In this document: in pieces, positions 45,915-54,387 of the stretch
How positions within the stretch are numbered: position 1 is the first letter of the stretch
Layout: the number at the start of each line of letters is the position of its first letter
NCBI GenBank assembly: GCA_013032095.1
Contig: WQBJ01000003.1
Location: forward strand, 186,001 to 250,000
Direction: 5' to 3'
Origin: Ruegeria atlantica
Lineage (GTDB): Bacteria; Pseudomonadota; Alphaproteobacteria; Rhodobacterales; Rhodobacteraceae
Length of the DNA: 64,000 nucleotides
The notes under the pieces: model-generated
Told to the model about the DNA's origin: nothing
What the model saw: the letters and a program-made list of their open reading frames with translations, nothing else
Databases searched by the model: none
Made by a program: the position numbers and the translations under genes

Positions 45915-46337
45915 TCAGGTCGTGTGGCGTGCTCGTGCGCCGCGCTCGATCGCTGCGGCGTGCAGGCGGTCGATGTTCAACTCGTAGCGGATCTCTTCCA
46001 GCAACCGCAGCTCGGTTTCCGCAAGTGATCCGTCTGCTGCGGCCACGTCGCAAGCCAATGCATAGGCTGTTTCGTTGAGCCGCTCGGGTAGGTTTTCGCG
46101 GATCAGTCCAAACAAGGCGTCCAGCCCGTCCTCTTGTTCGAACAGGTCAAACACGGTTTGCGACACCCGGCGCGTACGGTCGATATCGTATTCTGCAAAC
46201 ACCGGCAGCATGTTGACCGCGCCTTCGATCTTGACCAGTTCGGCCGTGCGGATGGTCTCATCTGACGCAGAAACCGCAACCATGATCGCAACAAGGCAAT
46301 CCTGTGGGGACATCGGGTGGGGTACTTGTTCGGTCAT
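45915..46337 (-). CDS. TerB-like helical protein
   Basis: 140-residue all-helical protein of the TerB / DnaJ-N-like group. Two repeated acidic helices are visible: MVAVSASDETIRTAELVKIEGAV and ACDVAAADGSLAETELRLLEEI, each with the D/E pattern of TerB metal-binding turns. Cytosolic; function not established outside tellurite-resistance operons. No other ter gene is present. Lies 2 bp from the convergent dacB stop. Confidence 0.8.
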   Translation of the reverse strand: MTEQVPHPMSPQDCLVAIMVAVSASDETIRTAELVKIEGAVNMLPVFAEYDIDRTRRVSQTVFDLFEQEDGLDALFGLIRENLPERLNETAYALACDVAAADGSLAETELRLLEEIRYELNIDRLHAAAIERGARARHTT

Positions 46338-46420
46338 GGTGTCGTCCTGATTGAGCTTTTCTGCGCTCGCACGATAGGAGGGCTGGCGGGCAGGTTCAAC
46401 GGATTTTGCCTCTTGCCTGA

Positions 46421-46888
46421 TCAGAGAATGGGCAAAGGCCCGCGCGTTTTGGTCTGTCGCAGCACAAAATTGCTGCGTGTGTCACGTACCAAACCAGATT
46501 TCAGTAGACGCTGCATGATGAAATGTTCGAGGTCTTCGGGCGTCTTGGCGTAAACCTTCAGGATGAAGTCATGATCCCCAGTGATTGAGGCACATTCGAC
46601 GATCTGCGGTTCGGTCTCAACCAGCCGCAGGAATGAAGTGATGTTGTTCTCTTGATGGTCGCGCAAGGCGACGTGAACATAGGCGATGGCATCGAGGCCG
46701 ACTGATTTGGCCCGGACCTGCGCCGTATACCCAGAGACTACGCCAGACGCCTCAAGATCACGCACTCGCCGCCAGCATTGCGATGCCGAAAGGCCGGTGC
46801 GATCCGCGAGGTCCTGCATCGACAATCGGCCATCGGCTTGAAGCTCTTGCAAAATGGCGATGTCCGCGGGTTGAAGGGTTTGTTTCAT
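46421..46888 (-). CDS. Lrp/AsnC family transcriptional regulator
   Basis: 155 residues: N-terminal helix-turn-helix (ILQELQADGRLSMQDLADRTGLSASQCWRRVRDLEASGVV, about 11-50) and a C-terminal RAM ligand-binding domain (about 70-145, VHVALRDHQENNITSFL...ITGDHDFILKVYAKTPEDLEHFI). Divergent from phhA over 110 bp, so it probably controls phenylalanine hydroxylation in response to an aromatic amino acid. Target and ligand are inferred from position. Confidence 0.9.
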   Translation of the reverse strand: MKQTLQPADIAILQELQADGRLSMQDLADRTGLSASQCWRRVRDLEASGVVSGYTAQVRAKSVGLDAIAYVHVALRDHQENNITSFLRLVETEPQIVECASITGDHDFILKVYAKTPEDLEHFIMQRLLKSGLVRDTRSNFVLRQTKTRGPLPIL

Positions 46889-46926
46889 AAAACATGATCC
46901 TACGATATATATTCTCCAAATTTATT

Positions 46927-46959
46927 CAAAATCACTACAAAATCAAACCAAAATCATCT
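46927..46959 (+). repeat. Three 11-bp phased CAAAATCA repeats before phhA
   Basis: CAAAATCA starts at 46927, 46938 and 46949, exactly 11 bp apart, in the AT-rich gap between the Lrp gene and phhA. Lrp-type proteins bind arrays of sites on one face of the helix, so this is a likely operator for the divergent pair. Confidence 0.65.
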
Positions 46960-46970
46960 GGCTGCATGGC

Positions 46971-46976
46971 TATACT
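46971..46976 (+). promoter_or_regulatory. Candidate -10 of phhA
   Basis: TATACT lies 22 bp before the ATG. The sequence where a -35 would be overlaps the third phased repeat and does not look like TTGACA, which fits an activator-dependent promoter. Confidence 0.4.
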
Positions 46977-46998
46977 TTTCCCTGAGGAGGAAAAAGTA

Positions 46999-47799
46999 AT
47001 GCCAAAGTCGACTAAGTATGTCGCCAAGGTGGCCGATGATCGTGGCCACATCATCTATACGCCAGAGGAGGATGCCGTCTGGGCAGACCTCTATGCCGCG
47101 CAGCAGGAGAACGTGCAGCGTTATATGGCGCGCGATTACCTTGAGGGGCTGAAACGACTGGACCTACCCAAAACCCGTGTGCCGTCCTGCGCAGATATTT
47201 CGGAGCGGTTGCTGGATATGACTGGATGGCGGGTTCAGCCCGTTCCGGCGCTGATCGGGTTCAAGACCTTCTTTGGCATGCTGGCCGACCGGGTGTTCCC
47301 GGCCGCGTCCTTCATCCGGTCACGCGAAGATTTCGACTATATTGAAGAGCCGGATATATTTCATGAAATCTTCGGCCATACCCCGCTATTGAGCGATCCG
47401 CGCTTTGCCGCCTTTAGTCATGCCATCGGGAAGGCCGGAGTTCAGGCCGGTGACAAGGATTACTCCTGGCTGATCCGGCTGTACTGGTTCTCGATTGAGT
47501 TCGGTCTTCGTCGTCAGGACGGTGAGATCAAGGCGCTGGGATCGGGGCTTGCGTCCTCGCCCACAGAATTGGTTTACGCCGTTGAAAGCGAAATTCCCGA
47601 CCGCGACCCGTTTGATATCATGACAATTTTGCGCACGCCCTACCGGATCGACATGCACCAGATGGGCTATTTCGTGCTAAACTCGCCAGAGGAGCTGTTT
47701 GCAGCCGCCGACCGCGACCTGTTTGCCGATGTACGTCAGGCGCAGTCCCGTGGGTTGCTGCCCAACAAGTTCCCGGAAAAAACAACCGCAGCGGAGTGA
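46999..47799 (+). CDS. phhA: Phenylalanine 4-monooxygenase
   Basis: 266-residue pterin- and iron-dependent hydroxylase turning phenylalanine into tyrosine. The iron ligands lie in IFHEIFGHTPLLSD (two His) near 120-133 and the Glu of WFSIEFGLRR near 162-171. Length equals bacterial monomeric PheH. The start at 46999 follows a strong GAGGAGG site; the frame upstream of it is AT-rich non-coding DNA. Followed after 7 bp by the pterin dehydratase that regenerates its cofactor. Confidence 0.96.
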   Translation: MPKSTKYVAKVADDRGHIIYTPEEDAVWADLYAAQQENVQRYMARDYLEGLKRLDLPKTRVPSCADISERLLDMTGWRVQPVPALIGFKTFFGMLADRVFPAASFIRSREDFDYIEEPDIFHEIFGHTPLLSDPRFAAFSHAIGKAGVQAGDKDYSWLIRLYWFSIEFGLRRQDGEIKALGSGLASSPTELVYAVESEIPDRDPFDIMTILRTPYRIDMHQMGYFVLNSPEELFAAADRDLFADVRQAQSRGLLPNKFPEKTTAAE

Positions 47800-47806
47800 A
47801 CGGATC

Positions 47807-48160
47807 ATGACCCTAACAGGAGAAACCTGCAGCCTATCGGACCGCACTTGCGTGCCCTGTTCCGGCGGCGTTCCGGCTTTGACCCAGGACGAGGCCAATA
47901 CTCACATGGCCGAGCTTACGTCCGATTGGAAACTGGACGCGAACGCAAAGGCGTTGAGCCGTCATTACAAGTTCAAAGGCTTCGCAAAGGCGACTTATCT
48001 GGCCAATCTCTGTGCGTGGTTGGCCGATCAGCAAGGACATCACCCGGACGTCTCCTTTGGCTGGGGTTATGTGGATGTCAAACTAACCACGCATGAAATC
48101 GGTGGTCTGAGCGAGAATGATTTCATCTGGGCCGCCAAACTTGACCGATTGACCGCGTAA
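47807..48160 (+). CDS. phhB: Pterin-4-alpha-carbinolamine dehydratase
   Basis: 117 residues. Recycles the hydroxylated pterin produced by PhhA. The active-site pattern HHPDVSFGWGYVDVKLTTHEIGGLSENDF is near 76-104. The N-terminal ~18 residues with two cysteine pairs (TCSLSDRTCVPCSGG) are an extension seen in bacterial PhhB. The start is the ATG at 47807, 7 bp after the phhA stop, with a weak CGGAG site. Confidence 0.95.
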   Translation: MTLTGETCSLSDRTCVPCSGGVPALTQDEANTHMAELTSDWKLDANAKALSRHYKFKGFAKATYLANLCAWLADQQGHHPDVSFGWGYVDVKLTTHEIGGLSENDFIWAAKLDRLTA

Positions 48161-48281
48161 AGCGGCCTTCTCATCAGGAAAAACCCTGCAGTTTATTGAC
48201 TCATGCTGCACCGGCACAATAGGAGGGGTCGGTCGGTTGCATAGGGCGACCGGCGCTGTTTTTCCCGATGGAGCAAATCTG

Positions 48282-49856
48282 ATGTCTGAACTGCGTGAAA
48301 CCGCGATGTCGTCCAAGGCTTGGCCTTTCGAAGAGGCGCGCCGGGTGCTCAAACGCTATCAGAAAGCGGCTCCGGAAAAGGGATATGTGCTGTTTCAGAC
48401 CGGCTATGGCCCCTCGGGTCTGCCGCATATCGGCACCTTTGGTGAGGTCGCGCGGACGTCGATGGTGCGTCACGCATTTGAGCAGATCAGCGACATTCCG
48501 ACCAAGCTGATCTGTTTCTCGGATGACATGGACGGGTTCCGTAAGGTGCCGACCAACGTACCGATGCAGGAAGAATTGAAAGAAGACCTGCATCTGCCGC
48601 TGACCAAGGTGCGTGATCCGTTTGGCACGCACGAAGGATTTGCCCAGCACAACAACGCGATGCTGTGTGACTTTCTGGACAGTTTCGGGTTCGAGTACGA
48701 GTTTGCCTCGGCCACCGACTACTACACCAGCGGCAAGTTCGATGAGGCACTGCTGACCGCGCTGGAACGGTTCGACAAAATCCAGGAGATTATGCTGCCG
48801 ACCCTCGGACCCGAGCGGCGTGAGACCTATTCGTGTTTCCTGCCGATCAGTCCGAAAACCGGCCATGTGCTGCAGGTGCCGACGTTGGAGCGTAATGTCG
48901 CCAAAGGAACGATCGTCTATCAGGAGCCCGATGGCGAGAAGGTCGAGATCCCGGTCACCGGCGGTAACGTCAAAATGCAGTGGAAGCCGGACTGGGCCAT
49001 GCGCTGGGCCGCGCTGGGCGTGGATTATGAGATGTCGGGCAAGGACCTGATCGACTCGGTTACGCAATCGTCGAAAATCTGCCGGGCGCTGGGTAAGCAG
49101 CCGCCCGAGGCGTTGAGCTATGAGCTGTTCAATGACGAGCAGGGGCAGAAGATTTCCAAGTCGAAAGGCAACGGCCTGTCGATGGAAGAGTGGCTGACCT
49201 ATGCCGCGCCCGAAAGCCTGTCCTACTTCATGTATCAAAAGCCCAAGACGGCAAAGCGCCTCTATTTCGACGTGATCCCAAAGGCGGTAGATGAATATCA
49301 CCAGCAGCTACGCGCCTATCCGGGGCAGGAGCTGAAGGCTCAATTGAACAACCCCGTTTGGCATATCCACGGCGGAGACGTGCCGGAATCCACGCTGATG
49401 GTGCCGTTTGCGATGTTGCTGAACCTGGCGTCCGTATCGGGGGCCGAGGACAAAGAGGCTCTGTGGGGCTTCATCCGTCGCTATGCGCCCGAGGCGACGG
49501 CGGAAACCCATCCTGATCTGGATCAGGCGGCAGGGTTTGCCGTGCGTTACTTCAACGACTTCGTCAAGCCGACCCGTCAGCACCGCGCGCCAACGGATCA
49601 GGAGCGTGAAGCGCTGGAGGCACTGAAAGCCGCGCTTGAAACCTATGACGGTCCCGTCGAGGACGAGGCGCTGCAATCGGTGGTCTACTCCATCGGGCGC
49701 GAGCGGTTTGACCCGATGCGTGGCTGGTTCACGGCTCTTTATGAGGTGCTGCTTGGCGCGTCGCAGGGGCCGCGTTTCGGTGGCTTCATTGCGCTCTACG
49801 GTGTTCCAGAAACCATTGCGCTAATCGAAAAGGCGCTGGCGGGAGAACTGGTCTGA
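48282..49856 (+). CDS. lysK: Lysine-tRNA ligase, class I
   Basis: 524-residue class I LysRS (archaeal-type), unrelated to the usual bacterial class II enzyme. HIGH motif is in QTGYGPSGLPHIGTFGEVARTS near 40-61; the KMSKS motif is GQKISKSKGNGLSMEEWL near 288-305. This form is common in alphaproteobacteria. The ATG at 48282 has GGAG 9 nt upstream. A CGGTCG/CGACCG hairpin (48230-48252) lies in the leader, and a TTGACT at 48196 may be part of the promoter. Confidence 0.94.
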   Translation: MSELRETAMSSKAWPFEEARRVLKRYQKAAPEKGYVLFQTGYGPSGLPHIGTFGEVARTSMVRHAFEQISDIPTKLICFSDDMDGFRKVPTNVPMQEELKEDLHLPLTKVRDPFGTHEGFAQHNNAMLCDFLDSFGFEYEFASATDYYTSGKFDEALLTALERFDKIQEIMLPTLGPERRETYSCFLPISPKTGHVLQVPTLERNVAKGTIVYQEPDGEKVEIPVTGGNVKMQWKPDWAMRWAALGVDYEMSGKDLIDSVTQSSKICRALGKQPPEALSYELFNDEQGQKISKSKGNGLSMEEWLTYAAPESLSYFMYQKPKTAKRLYFDVIPKAVDEYHQQLRAYPGQELKAQLNNPVWHIHGGDVPESTLMVPFAMLLNLASVSGAEDKEALWGFIRRYAPEATAETHPDLDQAAGFAVRYFNDFVKPTRQHRAPTDQEREALEALKAALETYDGPVEDEALQSVVYSIGRERFDPMRGWFTALYEVLLGASQGPRFGGFIALYGVPETIALIEKALAGELV

Positions 49857-49904
49857 TTTGACCTAATACCGCGTGGGGCTACCCTTTCGACAGGAGGTGG
49901 CCCC

Positions 49905-50306
49905 ATGCGTCGTTTTGTGTTTGCATTATACTTGTGCGCCGGTTTGGCTTCGGGCGCGTTTGCCCAGAGTGACGAGATCGAGGCGAATATTTCGGCGCAG
50001 ATTCAAGCTTTCAAGGCGGACGACTTTACCACCGCCTTTACATTTGCCAGCCCGAATATTCAGCGTCTGTTCCAGACGCCCGAGAATTTCGGGGTCATGG
50101 TCAAACGCGGCTACCCGATGGTCTGGCGTCCGGCCGACGTGCGGTTTCTCGAATTGCGCGAAGTGGCTGGTGCTTTGTGGCAAAAGGTTATGATCACCGA
50201 CGGCGAGGGTCGCGTCCATATTCTCGACTATCAGATGGTGCCGCTTGAAACCGGCTGGAAGATCAACGGCGTGCAGCTACTGGGGAACTCGGACCCGGCG
50301 GCCTGA
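49905..50306 (+). CDS. Exported DUF4864 protein
   Basis: 133 residues with a Sec signal peptide (MRRFVFALYLCAGLASGAFAQ) and an AGGAGG site. The mature part is a small alpha+beta NTF2-like fold of the DUF4864 type, with IEANISAQIQAFKADDFTTAFTFASPNIQRLFQTPENF and VHILDYQMVPLETGWKINGVQLL. Periplasmic; function unknown. Stands alone after lysK. Confidence 0.82.
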   Translation: MRRFVFALYLCAGLASGAFAQSDEIEANISAQIQAFKADDFTTAFTFASPNIQRLFQTPENFGVMVKRGYPMVWRPADVRFLELREVAGALWQKVMITDGEGRVHILDYQMVPLETGWKINGVQLLGNSDPAA

Positions 50307-50447
50307 CGCAACACCACCGTCACGGTGACATGAGTGGCGGTTAATCCCTCTTCGATACTCAGGCTTTTGCGTTCGGGGCGCGCGGTCTCCGGGCACTGAA
50401 TTTATGCGCGTGGCAGATCACCACTCGCGGTTGGGAAAGGGATTTCT

Positions 50448-52736
50448 ATGAACAAGACAATCACCGACGGCATCGTGTTCATGCCGCCTGCTTTCGCGAA
50501 CGGTCTGAACGTGTGGTCCAGCGGCGATGGAACGCCTGGCTCGCCTACCTATGATGGGTCAGGCACCGGTGCGTTTGTCCCGGCTGATGCCGATTTCGGT
50601 GGTTGCTTGGAAATCCTGAAAGTCAGCACCACTCAGCGTCTGCGCTATATGGGCCAGACGCCGCTGCTGCCGGGGTGTTATTTGCAGATCAAGGCGCGGG
50701 TTAAGGCCATCAGTGGTCCATTGCCCGAGGTGCGAATCGCCGGTTGGGCAGGCGGAGCAGGGGATGTGCAAGTCATAGGTCTAATCGAGCAAGGGCCGGT
50801 CGTTCAGCTCTCTGGTTATGGCACTGTACATGAGGTTACTGCCATTGTCGGCACTGGCCAACGCCCGGGCGTGGACATGCCTTGGGGCGTGCAAACACTG
50901 TACGGGCATTTTGGTCTGGATATCGACGGAGCGAATGGTGCTGTTATTCGTGTAGACGATATCGAGATCACAGATGTCACCGGAGTTTTCCTGAGAAACC
51001 TGATCAGCCTCGTCGATGTGCGTGACTTCGGAGCTGTCGGCGATGGCGTGACAGATGACACAATCGCGTTTGAGGCGGCAGATCAGGCCGCAAATGGGCG
51101 TCGCGTCTTTGTGCCTGAGGGCACATATTTTCTGGCGGAAAACACGTCGATGACGTCCGAGATGGATTTTGAGGGCATCGTGACAATGCCCGATGACAAG
51201 ATGTTGCTGTTGACCAAGAATTTCGACTTACCAAGCTATATCAACGCGTTTGGTGACGAAATGCTAGCCTTCAAAAAGGCCTTTCAGGCACTGCTGAATA
51301 ACTCTGACCATGAATCGTTGGACATGGGCGGGCGCAAGGTGTCGGTTACGGAACCTATTGATATGGCCGCCGCCGTTCCAAATCGGCAAAGCGGATATTC
51401 AGTTAGACGTGTGATCCGAAACGGGCAGTTCGACGTCAAAAGCAGCTCGGCCTGGGATACCGAGACGTTCACCTCGGTCGCGACCTACAACCCCTCTGAT
51501 CCCACCCGCCTGACCAACGTTGCCAATGTGGCCAACATTCCGGTCGGAGCGTTGGTGCAGGGCAATGGGGTCGGGCGGGAAATCTATGTTCGGTCAAAGA
51601 ACGAAGGCGCGGGCGAGATCACGCTGAACGCACCGATCTATGATGCCTCTGGCACGCAGACTTTTACCTTTCAGGTTTTCAAGTACCTGCTGGACTTCAG
51701 TGGCTTCAGCACATTGCGGAAATTCGGGATGGAACAGATCGAGTTTCAGTGCAATGGCCGCAGCAGCGGTATCCGGCTGGCCCCTTCAGGAAGCACCTTT
51801 GCGCTTTCCGATTGTTTCATCAGCCGTCCCAAGGACCGCGGGATCACCTCGATCGGAACAGGGTGTCAGGGCATGCTGATCGACAATTGCCAGTTCCTGT
51901 CGACAGAAGAGTCCTTCAACGTTTCGGACCGAAAGTCGATCGCACTGAACACCACGGCCAATGACGTAAAGCTGCGTCACAATCGGGCGGTCCGGTTCCT
52001 GCACTTCGCCGTTCTGGGCGGGACAAACAACATGATCTTGGGAAATCACTTCTTCCAAGGTGACAGCATCCCACAAGGCGTTCGCAGCGCGGGCATGATC
52101 ATGATCGGGACCTACAACAGTTCAACCATCTCGGAAAACTATGTCGACAACTGCTTTGTCGAGTGGACCAATGAACGGGACCCGGACCCAGTCTACACTG
52201 CCGGGTTTTCGTTCAGCTCGATGGCTATCACCGACAATATTTTCTACTCCAGCGAAGTTGCTCCGTGGTTCAGTTGTATTGTCATTCGTCCGCATGGCGC
52301 CGGGCATTTCTTGAACGGTGTTGTGGTGACCGGGAATAAGTTTCGTTCAACAAGCGGAAACATCGACCGTGCCGAACGGGTAGACACCACCTTCGCTGAC
52401 CTGAACCGACTTGCGCATCGTGATGTGACGTTCCAAGATAATACCTTCCATGGGATCACTACGAAGGTTGCCAACCCACTACGTGTTCGGCACACGCAAA
52501 GTTCGGCCTCTAGTGTCTGGGCGGTTCAAGCTGGAGGTAGATTGCCATTCAACGGGTTCGCGCGCAGTTGCGATGCGGTCACTGTTTTGGATCCTTTGAG
52601 AACGGTCTTTGGCACGACCAGGTTTGCCACCCCTTACGCAGAAATGGAGAAGGGGGCGGACAAGGATGCGATCAACCTGCGGTGGCCCGAAGCGGTGCGT
52701 GGAGAAGTTTCTGCAATCATCCGAATGGAACGCTGA
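50448..52736 (+). CDS. Right-handed beta-helix protein, pectate-lyase superfamily (GH28-related)
   Basis: 762 residues. An N-terminal beta-sandwich-like part (about 1-180, ending VDDIEITDVTG) is followed by the pectate-lyase superfamily opening LISLVDVRDFGAVGDGVTDDTIAFEAAD near 184-211 and a long run of beta-helix turns (repeated N-x-[IF]-x2-N/G steps such as NRAVRFLHFAVLGGTNNMILGNHFF). No signal peptide is visible, although such proteins usually act outside the cell or as phage tailspikes. It may be a secreted polysaccharide lyase/hydrolase using another export route. Single gene; no phage genes nearby. Confidence 0.75.
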   Translation: MNKTITDGIVFMPPAFANGLNVWSSGDGTPGSPTYDGSGTGAFVPADADFGGCLEILKVSTTQRLRYMGQTPLLPGCYLQIKARVKAISGPLPEVRIAGWAGGAGDVQVIGLIEQGPVVQLSGYGTVHEVTAIVGTGQRPGVDMPWGVQTLYGHFGLDIDGANGAVIRVDDIEITDVTGVFLRNLISLVDVRDFGAVGDGVTDDTIAFEAADQAANGRRVFVPEGTYFLAENTSMTSEMDFEGIVTMPDDKMLLLTKNFDLPSYINAFGDEMLAFKKAFQALLNNSDHESLDMGGRKVSVTEPIDMAAAVPNRQSGYSVRRVIRNGQFDVKSSSAWDTETFTSVATYNPSDPTRLTNVANVANIPVGALVQGNGVGREIYVRSKNEGAGEITLNAPIYDASGTQTFTFQVFKYLLDFSGFSTLRKFGMEQIEFQCNGRSSGIRLAPSGSTFALSDCFISRPKDRGITSIGTGCQGMLIDNCQFLSTEESFNVSDRKSIALNTTANDVKLRHNRAVRFLHFAVLGGTNNMILGNHFFQGDSIPQGVRSAGMIMIGTYNSSTISENYVDNCFVEWTNERDPDPVYTAGFSFSSMAITDNIFYSSEVAPWFSCIVIRPHGAGHFLNGVVVTGNKFRSTSGNIDRAERVDTTFADLNRLAHRDVTFQDNTFHGITTKVANPLRVRHTQSSASSVWAVQAGGRLPFNGFARSCDAVTVLDPLRTVFGTTRFATPYAEMEKGADKDAINLRWPEAVRGEVSAIIRMER

Positions 52737-52780
52737 TTAGTGGGTGGTTGCCCTGGTTCCGGATAATCAGTTCACCGCAT

Positions 52781-53443
52781 TCAGAACTCATTCCACAGTG
52801 CGATTTTCAGGCCCGTATCAGTGCGGGCCTGATTGCGTTCAATGCCCAGAACCCAAGTGGTCTTACTGCTCCTGGGCCGGATCATGATCGACGGGCGCGC
52901 TTTCCAGAACAGCGGCTTGTCAGGAGTATAAGTCGTTTCCAACTGTAACAGAGGATTCAGTAGCCGATCCGCAGAGAGTCCTGCTGTGATATCCAGTTTG
53001 CGGAAGACCGCGTCATGTGTGCGATATTCTACTGCGGTATCAACGGCCACCCAACCGTTCCCCCAACCGGATTGAAACCCTTTTCCATAGGAAAGGGTCA
53101 GCTTGTACAGCGCCCAGGCGTCTCGTTGCCTGTGGTGCGCACCAGCCCCGAATTCGGCTGCGAGACGTCCCCAGTTCCCAAAATCGGAAACAGGGAGTCG
53201 GGCGAACAAAAGCGCATGCCCGTAGAGGTCGCGGTTCTCTTCGATGTCCAGTCCGATTGTCAGCTTGGGCCTATACCCAAACTCCGCATAAAATGCTGTT
53301 TTGTAGTCATAAGTGTCGTTGGGATCATTAAAAGCGGTCACCGAAGCTGCGGTAAAGGCCTTATCCTTTTCCCGCAGCCATGCTCCCGGCCAGGCCGGGG
53401 GGGCGGCAAGCAGTAGAAGAAAAAGGTAAACAACCCGGCGCAT
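52781..53443 (-). CDS. Exported, probably beta-barrel, protein of unknown function
   Basis: 220 residues from the ATG at 53443, which yields a signal peptide MRRVVYLFLLLLAAPPAWPGAW; another ATG at 53464 is in frame and neither has a clear ribosome site. The mature part alternates hydrophobic and polar residues with many aromatics (FYAEFGYRPKLTIGLDIEENRDLYGHALLFARLPV), consistent with an outer-membrane barrel. A stem TCAGGCCCG/CGGGCCTGA lies inside its last codons (52807-52832). Function unknown. Confidence 0.65.
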   Translation of the reverse strand: MRRVVYLFLLLLAAPPAWPGAWLREKDKAFTAASVTAFNDPNDTYDYKTAFYAEFGYRPKLTIGLDIEENRDLYGHALLFARLPVSDFGNWGRLAAEFGAGAHHRQRDAWALYKLTLSYGKGFQSGWGNGWVAVDTAVEYRTHDAVFRKLDITAGLSADRLLNPLLQLETTYTPDKPLFWKARPSIMIRPRSSKTTWVLGIERNQARTDTGLKIALWNEF

Positions 53444-53587
53444 GCGCGCAGCATCGGCCAACATGGTTAACCAATGGTTAGTATTTTGCTCATTTTTGGA
53501 AGCCAACAAAGAGCCTTTATCTGGAAAGGAAACACGAGACCTTTTCAAATCCTGTGTTAGGCTTACGAAAGATAAGGGAGAATCCAG

Positions 53588-53914
53588 ATGCCGAAAATTT
53601 CCAAGAACGCGAGCGTCCAGACCGTCATCACCACATTCGAAATGACCCCTGGCACCTGCCACGATCTGTTAGAGGCGCTGACCGATGCCTATGCCGAGTT
53701 TATCTCGAAACAGCCGGGGTTTATTTCTGCCGGGCTGCATGTGAATGACGCCCAGACGCGGATTGCCAACTACTCTCAATGGGAGCGTCGCGAGGATTTT
53801 TTGGCCATGCTTCGGACACCAGAGATGCGCGACCGCAACCGCAAGATCAACGAGCTGTGCAAAAGCTTTGAGCCGGTGATGTATGATGTGGCAGATACAT
53901 TTAGCAATTCCTGA
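53588..53914 (+). CDS. Antibiotic biosynthesis monooxygenase (ABM) domain protein
   Basis: 108-residue ferredoxin-like dimeric alpha+beta barrel of the ABM group. Visible: VQTVITTFEMTPGTCHDLLEALTDAYAEFISKQPGFISAGLHVNDAQTRIANYSQWERREDFLAML. These folds hold monooxygenases and haem-degrading or quinone-linked enzymes; the substrate is unknown. Its TGA lies inside the FNR-type box of the usp gene downstream. Confidence 0.78.
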   Translation: MPKISKNASVQTVITTFEMTPGTCHDLLEALTDAYAEFISKQPGFISAGLHVNDAQTRIANYSQWERREDFLAMLRTPEMRDRNRKINELCKSFEPVMYDVADTFSNS

Positions 53915-53924
53915 TTTGGATCAA
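53911..53924. promoter_or_regulatory. FNR-type box upstream of the universal stress gene
   Basis: CTGAT-TTGG-ATCAA matches 9 of 10 fixed positions of TTGAT-N4-ATCAA. It is centred about 62 bp before the usp ATG, a usual place for activation. Low-oxygen control by an FnrL-type protein is inferred. Confidence 0.6.
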
Positions 53925-53979
53925 AGCTTTAACGTCCATTACCGCAGATGATGGTCCGAGAAAAACGGAGGTGCGCGTC

Positions 53980-54387
53980 ATGTATCACAACATTCTTGTT
54001 CCCATTTCTTTCGATGCCGAACGGGATATTTCCGGTCCCCTGAAATTGGCTGAAATTCTGGCAACACCCGATGCTCAGGTGACATTGTTGCATGTGGTCG
54101 AGCATATTCCGAACTATGCGATTTCTTACATGCCTCCTGAATACCTGACTGAAGCCCGTAAAGCGCTGCAGACTGAATTGGATGATTTGGCTTCCAAACT
54201 GCCAAATGCCACCGGTGTGGTGATCGAAGGGCATTCCGGGCGAACCATTCTGGATTGGGCCGAAACACATAAACCCGATCTGATCATCATGGCATCACAC
54301 CGACCCGGTATGCAGGACCTTTTGCTGGGCTCAACTACGAACCATGTTGTCCGTCACGCGGCTTGCGCGGTTCACGTGGTGCGCTGA
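53980..54387 (+). CDS. Universal stress protein (UspA family)
   Basis: 135 residues with the Usp fold. N-terminus MYHNILVPISFDAERD; the nucleotide-binding G-x2-G-x9-G-S/T pattern appears near the end as ASHRPGMQDLLLGSTTNHVVRHAACAVHVVR, so an ATP-binding type is likely. The ATG at 53980 has a GGAGG site. It overlaps the convergent flavin-binding gene by 16 bp. Preceded by an FNR-type box. Confidence 0.9.
   Translation: MYHNILVPISFDAERDISGPLKLAEILATPDAQVTLLHVVEHIPNYAISYMPPEYLTEARKALQTELDDLASKLPNATGVVIEGHSGRTILDWAETHKPDLIIMASHRPGMQDLLLGSTTNHVVRHAACAVHVVR

Noticed and set aside
45915-46337. Tellurite-resistance or ter-type defence locus
   Set aside because: Only a lone TerB-like protein is present; no terZ/D/C/E genes nearby.
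52807-52832. Terminator for the beta-helix gene
   Set aside because: The 9-bp stem lies within the coding end of the opposite gene and has no T run on the plus strand, so termination is doubtful.
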